DNA from: Riptortus pedestris
Lineage: Eukaryota > Arthropoda > Insecta > Hemiptera > Alydidae
Reading direction: 5' to 3'
NCBI GenBank assembly: GCA_019009955.1
Contig: CM032230.1
Span: forward strand, 2,767,501-2,831,500
DNA: 64,000 nucleotides
Positions 55,076-64,000 of the stretch are shown one piece after another. The position numbers and the translations under genes were made by a program. A model generated the notes under the pieces. That model did no database searches. It was not told the DNA's origin and saw only the letters and a program-made list of their open reading frames with translations. Positions within the stretch are counted from its first letter, which is position 1, and every line of letters begins with the position of its first letter.

Positions 55076-55734
55076 TTAGTTTAGATGATTTGCAGGTTAG
55101 ATTTCGCAATTATCTATTCCATTATAATGACTCAAATACGTTTATAGACCTTTATAGTGCCGTAAAAACACCTATAACACCACTAAATAATGGACTAGAA
55201 TGAATTACCATAGACTGTAAAAGCATTTCAAATTTCACACTTCGAGAGTATAATAAAATGTGTTGTATAAAAATTTGAACAAACGAACTTCTAAGAAAGT
55301 ACGTTTATCCATCTGACAGGGTGAGCGTTGGTGCTAGTAACCACAGTCATGATAGTACGTTGAGCGGAGTGCTGGGGGGCAGAACCAAACGCCTAGGACA
55401 AGACTAAGTAAGACGAATAGAGGACTTACTTCAACTTGAACTTTGCCTACTCCAAACTTGGGACTTTAAATAATTGTTACGGATGGCCTAGGAGAAGTTC
55501 TTTATAGCGACTCCTTTTCTAAGCACCGTGCACCATACATGACACATAATGTCAGTTGGCTAGGCATACATTTACCTCAGTGTACATTCGTTTACTTATT
55601 ATTAATACGCTATTCGGAATGATGGCTCTCCTAAAATTCAGGTCTCCGCTAGAATTCTCCCCACCTTTCCCGAAAGCTTAATTGTTGAACAGCCTCCTAA
55701 GAAGACAAAGGGAAATCACTGCACCTACGTGTGT
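55076..55734. other. No recognisable feature
   Basis: Mixed sequence with no protein, RNA or repeat signature that I can name. Confidence 0.35.
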
Positions 55735-56015
55735 CCGTCTGCATGTACGTGAGGCATGGGCATTGAAGGGTATCCTGGAAGATTGAAAGGTCAAATCATA
55801 AGGTTCTAGGAAGCATAATAGGCCTAAAGTGGAATGTTGACTTAGGACTCAAGAGAAGGAAAACAAGAAGAGAGATTATGTTTAAGACTAGACAGTTACC
55901 TAATGAGCGGGGCATTTGGCAAGAAGTGACTCAATCCAAGCAATGAATGATACAGTGGTGGGTACACGGTCGCGAGACACAAGAAAAGATGGGTTGGCAG
56001 AGCTAAGAAGGAGGA
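55735..56015 (+). pseudogene. LINE ORF remnant after reverse transcriptase
   Basis: A REAWALKG segment, then in another frame KIERSNHKVLGSIIGLKW and RREIMFKTRQLP, then RHKKRWVGRAKKEE. Many LINE proteins have after the RT palm an E.W.L.....+.L...E.K+LR.I.G..W stretch and later a +.W.GH/R...D motif. The order agrees, but there are several frameshifts. A short perfect inverted repeat follows at about 56024-56048 (GGATTCCCTGTGACTCTCAC / AGGGAATCC). Confidence 0.45.
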
Positions 56016-56214
56016 ACCAAGGATTCCCTGTGACTCTCACAGGGAATCCGTGGTTCTTGTCACATCATTGTGAAGAGCAGGGCACTGATGATGGAGCGTA
56101 TGCTCTGAAAACGCTCTGTCGTAAAGAATAAAGAACAGTGAAGGAACGAGGCGTTTTTTCTTACCTGAGATAATAATTCCTTCACCATCCAGCACCTCAA
56201 AAAATGGAAAGTGG

Positions 56215-56685
56215 TTCATGGTATAACAGCTTATTATTAATATGACACGAGTAGGAGTGGGGATTTACTGAAAGCGAAAAACTATAAAATATCTGGGTTA
56301 ATACTCATTATACGGAAAAAATGTATATACCAACATCTATAGATCATTCAATTTTCAATAAGATTGATTCTATACAATGTTTAGATCCGACGTATAGTAA
56401 CGAAGATATATAGATTTTTCGAAAATCCTCCCAGGTGACCACTACCCCCCCCCCCTACCACTTCTTTGATTTCAACAATTAACAAACTTGATTTTTCTTT
56501 TTACACAAAACGATCAAATACCATGTTTGGTAACGATCAAACAAAACATTGCGACCGCTAGAACGGAACGGACCTCATTTTCGTCATCTCCTAGGTAGGA
56601 ATGATGGACATTCGGAGAACATTTCTGAACATCGCCTCATGAGTACAACCTCAATAGCTGAGATCCCCTAAGAGAAATCTGCTAA
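56215..56685 (+). mobile_element. Family A element without 5' end
   Basis: Core from AACAGCTTATTATTAATATG through the C-run box (about 56443-56456) and TTGCGACCGCTAGAACGG. There is no TA tract. Then the full 3' block and terminus AGAGAAATCTGCTAA. Confidence 0.8.
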
Positions 56686-56884
56686 AAGCAGATAGAGCCA
56701 GATGCAATAATCAGTTGATCTACTCTTGGGTATTACCTAGTCATAAGTGTCTTCGATTTATAGTAATTTGAAATTCTTATCAACTTAATTAAAGAGTATG
56801 TTTAATTTTATTTAATCATTTAGTATAGGTTACTTATTGAAATCGTCTAAGGTTAGTCTTAATCTAACTTGGAAAATCAATGGT

Positions 56885-56962
56885 CGTGAGCAATTTATTT
56901 AGTTATTATTTATTTAGTACAACTCATTAAATAATGTCATCAGTCCAACCCTGGTTTAGAAA
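56885..56962 (+). mobile_element. SINE-like repeat C fragment
   Basis: TTTAGTACAACTCATTAAAT then CAGTCCAACCCTGG. It is cut by the family A element that starts at 56964. Confidence 0.55.
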
Positions 56963-56963
56963 A

Positions 56964-57406
56964 CTCCGGCACGCAGGGGCTGCGTAAACTAAGCAGATTT
57001 CCCACGTGATGTTATACAATAGAGAAATCTCCATAGGAGAGCCGAACGGTTATGGCAAAGGGCCGAACTAGTTTTTCGCGGGAAATTCAAAAATACGGTA
57101 TCGGCCCAAATTTCATAAAAATTGAAATATCTCGGTTAATATTCAAGATAAGGAATAAATGTATATAACAATATTTATAGTAAATTTAATTTGCAATAAG
57201 ATTGATTCTGTACAAATTTTTGATCCGACGTATAGTAACGGAGATATTTCGATTTTTCGAAAATCCTCCCCTCTAAACCCCCCCCCTCCCACTGGTCCGA
57301 TTTCAGCCGTTAACGAACTTGATCTTTCTTTTTACATAAAACGACTAAATATCGAGTTTGGTAACGATGAAACAAAAATTGCGACCCCTTAAGGGAAATC
57401 TGCTAA
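56964..57406 (+). mobile_element. Family A short subtype inserted in SINE-like repeat C
   Basis: The 5' end CTCCGGCACGCAGGGGCTGC is followed by AGCAGATTTCCC, the short-subtype spacer and core. Then ATTGCGACC is joined directly to the half-hairpin CCTTAAGGGAAATCTGCTAA, so the microsatellite and 3' block are deleted. The SINE-like body ends at its left edge, and a further piece of that repeat appears on its right. Confidence 0.88.
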
Positions 57407-57419
57407 AAGAGTGGTGACC

Positions 57420-57500
57420 TATATATAACTCATCCAAATTAGCCTTAGTAGGACAACGTGGGCGTTAATAAATAATTTAGTGATGACGACTAAGTGCTAA
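57420..57500 (+). mobile_element. SINE-like repeat C 3' fragment
   Basis: CCAAATTAGCCTTAGTAGGA then GTGGGCGTTAATAAATAA. It is probably the right half of the copy interrupted at 56962. Confidence 0.55.
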
Positions 57501-57617
57501 ATTCGAAGGAAAAATAAAGCATAGAAGTTAGTCCACAAATCACTTTTATAAGATAACTTGAAACATGAATTTTCTAGAAAATATGGTTTTATAAAACCTA
57601 TAAATTTATTATATAAT

Positions 57618-57690
57618 TTATTAGCGCCCACTTTTCTGCTACTATGGCTAATTGGGATGGGTTATGTACAGTCTATCACCATTAATACTA
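57618..57690 (-). mobile_element. SINE-like repeat C 3' fragment, inverted
   Basis: TTAGCGCCCACTTTTCTGCT then CTAATTGGGATGGGTTATGT. It is oriented opposite to the fragment at 57420. Confidence 0.55.
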
Positions 57691-58734
57691 ATTTAATACC
57701 TTTATAAACATAAAAATAAAATACTCAACCTTAGTAGTTGATAACTCATTAGACTGCTTTATAAACTGTCTCTATTTTATTATTTTACTTATATCTAATT
57801 AAAATAAAACCCTTATACCCTGAATCATCCAGGGTTACATTGCCATTTACTACTTCATTAATTCTAAATACACTAAGTTTCTAACAATTAGAAGACAAAA
57901 ATATGAAAATTATAAATAAAAAATATTTCTTCTTTTCTGGGAGCTAAGTCTCATGGTCCAAGGGGTCTATCAGCTATTTATACTTTTTCATTAATCATAA
58001 AGCCCCACTCTTGTCCTTGGTGTTATATATAAGTATTTAATATCCGCTTATAATTGTGGCTTCCAGGAAAAATATAGATTAAAATGTAAAATTACTTTAT
58101 CTGATTGTGCGAGAGAAACTGCTTAGTATAGTTAGGCCATAGGTTATCATTGAGGCGGTTGTGTATCTGTTGCACTAGGACAAGACAGATGTAGCTGTCA
58201 TCTCGTCCTATCCTTACTCAAGAAAAAAAAAATCTGAAACATGCTGTCGACACCTAATATAGGCAGAATTCAGTTGTTGTTCTTTTTAAGTAATTATTGT
58301 AGTAACTTATTTTTATATGAAGTATGTGTTTTGGGCTGATAGTTGAGTGGGTCGATTCTAGGTGAAGACAGCTCCATTTGTTAAGTCGTAGAAAGGTGTA
58401 GAGCTAGTATTAAGATATTTGGTTGTTAGAAAGGAAACCTTAGAAATAAAAACTTACTGATAAATAGGGTGAGCAGAGGAGTGAGAGAGAGAGAGAGAAG
58501 AAGTAAACGAGCGAGAGAGAGATAGTGGGAGAAGGGCGATTAGTCAGTGATGCTATCTGATGCAAGAGTCTCGGAAAGGAACGAATCTTCTGCCCGTGGG
58601 ATTCGGTTCCCAGCCAGCCCTGCTAACAGGTCCATATTAGTTCACACAGAGCCATAATTTGTCACAAGGACCGTGTACAGGCAAGCTGCGGCCTCTATGG
58701 CAACACCAGAATATTTCATATTTTTCAAGCCCCA
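57691..58734. other. No recognisable feature
   Basis: AT-rich. A GA patch lies near 58480-58525, and a 20-bp phrase at 58658-58680 resembles one at 8014-8032 (TTTGT.ACAAGGACC). Otherwise unassigned. Confidence 0.35.
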
Positions 58735-59525
58735 AGAAACGAACAAGCTGACACGTTAGCAAAGGAAGAAACTCAAAATTCAAAAATAATCCCAGAATTA
58801 AATAAGACTTACCTGCAGAGAATGGAACAAATCATACAGCTTACATCAATGCATACCAAGTATAACTCACAACAACTACAACACAATTAAGAGTCACCAT
58901 CACAATTGCAGACAATTTCAAACGGAACATGGACAGGCAGGACATTACTTAACAAGATTTAAAATTCAAGACAATGACCAATGTACTTGCGACTCACAGA
59001 CAGAAACGTTTTTACATATACTTTATTACTGTTCAACATTTAATCATAATAGATCAAATTTAATAATCAACATTTATTTAAAAGGAGGTAATTGGCCAGA
59101 ACCACCTCATATTATATTTAACAAATATAATAAAGAACTTATTAAGTTTATCGAAAGTATAGATATGGATGTAGCAAAAATAAATTAGAATGTAAAGTTG
59201 ATTGTGTGGAAATGGAATTATAATTCATTATATTTACCTTACATAGACTCGCAAATTAAACATCGGTTGAGTTTAACTTTAATTGATTTTTTTTTGTGTT
59301 TTTATTTTATATATTAATTTTAGTGGTAATTTTCTTACTTATTTTAATATTTTATTTTATTTTTTTTTATATTATATTTGATTATGAGGTTGATTAACGT
59401 ATACATATTGTAAAATAAAAATGTATTTAAACGTAATCATACATTTAGTATGTCATGTGGCTATGGAACATGTATTCAAATAAATAACTCCCCATAGAGT
59501 TACTTACTATGAAAAGGGGAAAAAA
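58735..59525 (+). mobile_element. LINE 3' end, copy 2: RNase H tail, C-terminal domain, 3' UTR
   Basis: Frame one (58735-58880) starts with PRNEQADTLAKEET, the end of the RNase H domain (GNE.AD.LAK.). It then runs to a stop. A frameshift leads to QTEHGQAGHYLTRFKIQDN and DQCTCDSQTETFLHILYYC, the GH..LTRFKI..C.C...ET..HIL..C motif, ending at DMDVAKIN and a stop at about 59189. The UTR follows with the same sequence as 44718-45058. Its end is an imperfect version of the terminal hairpin (about 59487-59520). It is 5'-truncated inside the RNase H domain. Confidence 0.85.
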
Positions 59526-60117
59526 GCCCCAAGAAACATTCCAGGGCACGTTCCTCATTCTTTAATACGTTGGGGCTTGAGCCGTCCGAGGTGAAACCAT
59601 TGGACATGGATAGAAGGTTGAAACTGCAATAATGTCTAAGGGTCGTCGATGGCCACAACATCGAAATGGCTGCCACTATTCAAGACCCTACACATCTGCC
59701 ATCTACTTGTTAAATACTCGCACGTAAACCGACAGATAGGTACAACTTGAGCTTTAGTGTTATAGTTTAAAGTAGCACCGGACAAACTAATGCCTAAAAG
59801 TATTCAACTTAAATAGACTACTGGCTACAAATAGATGACTTTTTAAGAATTCAAATCCCGGAGACCTGAAAGTCCACTTTTTCTGTAGCTCTGTATCTTT
59901 CCCGAACACGATATTCGAAGTGATGATCAAGTCCATCAATGCCCTAAATAGTATCAGAAGAAGGCAGGATTTACAGAGTGCAAAATAAAAAATTCGAGAC
60001 TTCTCTTTTATTACCAGTTGAATATGTACATTCTTGGGTCGATACATTTTCCCCACGAACCATAGAATTCGTATATACTAACCGAATAATTCGTATTTTT
60101 GACTTTCCATTTCTTAG
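59526..60117. other. No recognisable gene
   Basis: A minus-strand open frame of 89 codons (60056-59787) has no family signature. The piggyBac element begins at its right. Confidence 0.35.
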
Positions 60118-61547
60118 TTAACCCTCCGTTAGGCGAGGGTCATTTCCAAACGACTCTAGGCTCGGGTCACCTATGAGGTGACGATGGAGAAATATGTTGG
60201 TAAAACTGCTTCTTAGGGCAAAAATAGAGTTAAACAAATATAAATACTTATCTGAACAAATAGTAAACCTATTTTATTTTAAAAGTTAGCAAAGTAACAC
60301 ATGAATATGTCTTACAACTATCAAAAATATTAATTCATTTCAGGTAACATGAAGCAATTTATGAACAATGAATTCTTTAGGTACTACTTACTTAGCTACT
60401 AGAAAATATATATAAAAAAAGTACAATAAGAATAGTTTAGAACTACTTAATCATTTAATTTCTGCAGGAATAACAAATACAAGAAAACATTTAAGATAGA
60501 AAAGGAAATTAAAACGTTTCACGTCGAATCTTTTAGTTCCATCTAGTTCTACTTAGGTAAGTTTCTTGCCCAACATGTTTTACATAAAGCCTTCTAAATT
60601 CATTCTCGCTCCTTTGCATGTGCCAGCTAAGTAAAGAAGGCCTATATAGGCTTTTATTTCTGTGAAGTCTGTCGCTTTGGCATACCTCTGCTTAGAAAAT
60701 TCTGGCTCAACGAATTTTATGAATTCGTATGTGCAGTGCATAATACTATTAATAATCATCTCTTCAAAGAGACAGAACCAGCAGTCAAGTTCATTAGTAG
60801 CCTTCTTTGCCGCCCTTTTCACTCCCGGAAGGTGTGTCAATAAATTTTGTTTTCCTATTTTACTAATCTATTAAAAGGTGTTTTCCTGCACTCAAAACGG
60901 TCAATAATCTTTCTTTTAACACTTCTCAATACAACATATTTTTCGTGTGACTGCTCATCCTGCCCATCACTTTCCGATTCCACGTTGCTTTATTCAGTCT
61001 CTGAGTCTATACCCAGTTCTTCCAAACCCTCTTCAAATTCCGAATCTGTGTCGTTCTGTATGTTATCGTCTTCTTCGAAATGATCCAGTAATGTGTGGTG
61101 GAGTCTAGCAATGTCATTTTGATTACTCAAGTCAAAAAATACGTATTTCCTGGTCCATTTTTTCTGAATAATGTTTTAGAAATGCATTGTTAGTCGCGGT
61201 CACCTCAGAGGTGAATTCCCTATTTTGTAGGTATTTTTAACTATTCAGAAACAATCAAGGCACTACAAACGACAAATGATAAATATGTCTAAGATAAATA
61301 GATTCAATATAGAAATAAAAGAATTTGAAATAATTACAATTTTGGTCGCGGTGCACCTGTGGGGTGATTTTAGCACAAGGAACGCACTGTGTACAAACTT
61401 CGAAGGTCAAACCTATACTGTTTTGAGGAGGAAGGGATGCTAGAAGCATTGCTGGAGGCGGAAGTCGTTGGGTCCACTCAATCGGAAGCTATTGGAAAAA
61501 ACCTCAAAGATGCACCTGTCAGGACGCCGCGACTAACGGAGGGTTAA
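60118..61547 (-). mobile_element. piggyBac element, internally deleted, TTAA flanks intact
   Basis: TTAA at 60118-60121 and 61544-61547 flank perfect 11-bp inverted ends: CCCTCCGTTAG at 60122-60132, with its complement at 61533-61543. TTAA duplication and CCC-starting ends are the piggyBac signature. Subterminal palindromes recur: TCACCTATGAGGTGA (60167), TCACCTCAGAGGTGA (61200) and GCACCTGTGGGGTGA (61351). An internal copy of the right end (GTTAGTCGCGG, about 61189) is also present. These are plausible transposase-binding sites. The 1.43-kb length against about 2.4 kb for full elements, together with a partial transposase, marks it as a deletion derivative. Confidence 0.93.
60580..61134 (-). 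pseudogene. piggyBac transposase, N-terminal part only
   Basis: Minus strand, from about 61134. An acidic stretch DTDSEFEEGLEELGIDSETE ends in a stop at about 60986. Further on, a separate frame (60840-60580) reads THLPGVKRAAKKATNELDCW and continues through IKFVEPEFSKQRYAKATDFT to EIKAYIGLLYLAGTCKGARM and NLEGFM, then a stop. In piggyBac proteins an acidic N-terminus precedes a THLPG..G.A......L..W..F region and then E.KA.IGLLYL.G......N...LW. The DDD catalytic core is deleted. It is non-functional. Confidence 0.85.
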
Positions 61548-62435
61548 GCCCCGCATCACTCAAGCACCATACACTTCAAGTTCTTTTCACATAGGCCTCT
61601 TAATAAGAGAGAAGAAGAGAATGGAGTGGAGAATGCCGTAGGGCTGAGTGTTTGCAGCAGTTTGCAAATCTGCTTTGTTTATGGACAACTCGCGTGGCGT
61701 GCTCTATCGCCTTAAAGCTTAATTGTCACGTATTGCATTCTTCGGGCATTTAATACGATATGAGGAGCTACAAGTCTATTGTGACGTCCTCTATGTACTT
61801 CTCGACAAAACAATTCATAGTTCCTACCCTGAAAATGAGGTCAATCAAAATTTGATATATATAAAATGAACTTAAAGCGAAAATATGGAATTCAGATGGG
61901 AAATCACATATGCGTAAGGAATGTATAAAATACATCAAACACTATTTATGATTGCAGAATAATTGAGCAGTTTTAACTTTCTTGTACGAAATAAAGGAAG
62001 TATTGTACTGGCCCAAACCTTTCTTCATATTTCAACAAGATTATCTGTTTTGCCCTTATAATGTTAACATTCAATATTCCGGATTTTTATAAAGGTTTGT
62101 TGTACGCCTTCTCTTGTACTTGGGGAGGGGTGGTTTAGCGGAACGCTGGAATAAAATTGAATTTCTCCTTATATGAAAGTGGTACAATTTTGTACAGGAC
62201 CATAACAAAAACTAAAAGTATGACTATGACATTTTTCACCGATCTATTGGAACGGAGATATATTGCATGCACATGAAACAATTTTAAATGATATGCAGAA
62301 AAACAATTAATTTATATAATTTAAAAGAACAAGGAATCAACTGATGCCGTCATCATATTTTTATTTAACTTCGTTGACGAGATTTTAAACTAGGCAAAAA
62401 TACGCGGTCAAATTATTTAAAAAACTTAATATATT
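61548..62435. other. Mostly unassigned; worn family A 5' end possible near 61668
   Basis: GCAAATCTGCTTTGTTTATG at about 61668 resembles a reversed family A 5' end. Some core-like phrases follow around 61835-61960, too diverged to delimit. Confidence 0.3.
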
Positions 62436-62591
62436 CTCGCCTAGGCAAATAGGAATTTATTTAGTGAAGAACTCATTAAATGAAATCCTTAGTCCCACCC
62501 TGGCTAGAAAAGGGTGATAACCTGTAGATAACCCGTCCCAATTAGCCATAGGAGTATATAGTGGACGTTAATAAATAAATTAAAAAAAAAA
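62436..62591 (+). mobile_element. SINE-like repeat C, good 3' half with A-tail
   Basis: AGTGAAGAACTCATTAAATG, CCTTAGTCCCACCCTGGCTA, GATAACCTGTAGATAACCCG and AGTGGACGTTAATAAATAAA, then an A-run at 62581-62590. The A-run suggests a retroposon tail. Confidence 0.7.
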
Positions 62592-63176
62592 CTTAATAAT
62601 AAATGTAATTTAGAATGAATGCAATCGAGAAGTAGAGTAGTTATATCACAGCGTAAAGTTATATTCTCGGGAAGGATGCAAAATTTCGTTTCCAATAGCC
62701 CTATATAATTTAAAGGGGAAAAATTAAAAATACTCTGTGCTTACTGCTCTTCTCAGAAGCAACCACAAATATTTTAATGTAATTAAAAACTAAGTACGCG
62801 TTATTATCTGTGCAAAAGGCTTCCCGGAATATGAAACTCAAAATAAAAACAATTAGTATATTTTAATGGAAAACCGCAAAAGAGAAAAGAAAACTTGGAA
62901 CTTGAGAGAAAGAGAACTGAAACTAAAGTGGGAAATTTGTTGACAATACAGAAAAATAAATAAAAAGAGACTAAAGGGAATTCAACGACATAACCCAAAC
63001 CATACTCCATCCATACTCTCCAAACAAAAAAACTTAATTAAAACTTTGAAAAAAATGATTATTTAGCAAGAATGAAATCAGTGTTTAATATTTAGGTTAA
63101 AACAAAAAAAATCAGCTCAAACTAAAATTTATAATTTCTAAACTGCTCAAATTATAACAATCTTTTATTACATAAA
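62592..63176. other. No recognisable feature
   Basis: AT-rich with short minus-strand open frames and no family signature. Confidence 0.35.
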
Positions 63177-64000
63177 CTAGCTAATGTACCCGGCTTCGCC
63201 CGGAAAATCATATGAGACTGAATGATAATGGTATTTTTTTTTTGGACTTTACTTTGTACAATATTTTTACATTTTCCCGTCTCAATGCTTGGGATTTACA
63301 CCCGAATCCGGTTTACTGGGACTACGTTAAGTATAAAAGTATTTGTTATGTACTTAATTCTACAAAATACACAATATTTTTATATTACCCGTTTTCTGTG
63401 GATGTATCTTTTTTTATATATAACATAATCATAGATTATCATATTATTATAGTCATAAATACGAAGTTTCGTTGATTTCGATTTACTTTCGCGTCCTATA
63501 ACACTGTTGACCCCTTCTATAGTTAATCGTGTATACCTCATTTATACTTCGTTATACGGCAAAGGTGTGTATAACAAAATTTACTTTATTTAACAAAACA
63601 AAAAACTTACTTTTGTTATATGCACGTTTGCCGAAAAATGAATAGGTTACGAAAAATCATGATTATATATTTCACACCCTTTTATAGCCCCTCTCCTGTT
63701 CGTACCTGGGCATTTTAATATAGCTTATAATCAGGGATGTGTTAATACCAAATCACATACTGAGTTTCGGTTGAGTCATTTGTGCTATATGAAATTGTTG
63801 ACTCCCACTATTGTTTTTAGCATATAACTCATTTATACTTCGGTATATGACAAAAGGATATATTACAAACGTTATTCTAAATAACAAAATAAACAACTTT
63901 TGTTATGTGCATATTTGCCGAAAAACCAATAAGAGACGAAACATCGCTATTTTTAATTTTCTTACACACCCACTCCTGTTCGCCTCAGAGCATATTAAAA
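63177..64000 (-). mobile_element. Family B Helitron-like element, runs off the window
   Basis: CTAG at 63177-63180, then the diverged hairpin CCCGGCTTCGCCCGG. The 3' unique region has ACTTTGTACAATATTTTTAC, and at least two modules follow (AACTTACTTTTGTTATATGC at about 63604 and AACTTTTGTTATGTGCATAT at about 63894, a spacing near 290 bp). The 5' end lies beyond 64000. Confidence 0.85.

Overview
The window looks like repeat-dominated nuclear DNA of an animal, most likely an arthropod and probably an insect. The tRNAs have eukaryotic pol III structure, with internal A and B boxes and T-run terminators. The DNA is visibly AT-rich and full of TA, GA and GT microsatellites. Its transposon spectrum (Helitron and Helentron types, hAT, piggyBac, R1-like and other LINEs, Ty3/gypsy, tRNA-derived SINEs) is typical of insects. 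I cannot name the species. I found no convincing host protein-coding gene. Almost every recognisable piece of coding sequence is a decayed transposon fragment.

RNA genes: three tRNA-Cys(GCA) genes with identical bodies (135-206 minus, 13069-13140 plus, 17228-17299 minus), one tRNA-Glu(CTC) (11313-11384 minus) and one tRNA-Lys(CTT) (29646-29718 minus). The second and third Cys genes lie in about 370-bp duplicated blocks of opposite orientation. A third block (20800-21150) has lost all but 13 bp of its tRNA.

The main organising element is an interspersed repeat, called family A here, with more than 30 pieces on both strands. Its 5' end begins GTCCGTCACGCAGGGGCTGC and carries AGCAGATTTCCC about 29 bases in. 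Its 3' end is a hairpin around TTAA that finishes in the inverse GGGAAATCTGCT. A TA microsatellite sits inside, near the 3' block. Inverted repeats at unequal distances from the two ends, an internal microsatellite and a 3' hairpin are the plan of HINE/DINE-1 elements, the non-autonomous partners of Helentrons. A second family, B, ends in a CCCGG..CCGGG hairpin followed by CTAG, like a canonical Helitron 3' end. It carries a variable number of about 298-bp tandem modules. At two separate places a B element sits inside the TA microsatellite of an A element.

Layout: 0-11 kb holds tRNA-Cys, a 172-bp tandem array fused to the C-terminal end of a gypsy polyprotein, two LINE scraps and several A elements. 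11-21 kb is a nest of A and B elements around the tRNA-Cys duplications. 21.2-23.65 kb is a satellite domain, with about 48 units of 42/41 bp switching abruptly to 17 units of 26 bp. 24-32 kb holds an R1-like LINE fragment, A elements and tRNA-Lys. 32-40 kb holds SINE-like repeats, two hAT-type elements with target duplications and a LINE linker/RT fragment. 40-46.6 kb is the largest A/B nest plus a LINE 3' end with a perfect terminal hairpin. 48.5-51.6 kb has a minisatellite, a decayed gypsy pol on the minus strand and long purine tracts. 52-60 kb has a tRNA-Leu-like SINE, a fold-back A derivative, an A element expanded by a 93-bp minisatellite, LINE remnants and SINE fragments. 60.1-61.5 kb is an internally deleted piggyBac element with intact TTAA flanks. 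The window ends inside another B element.
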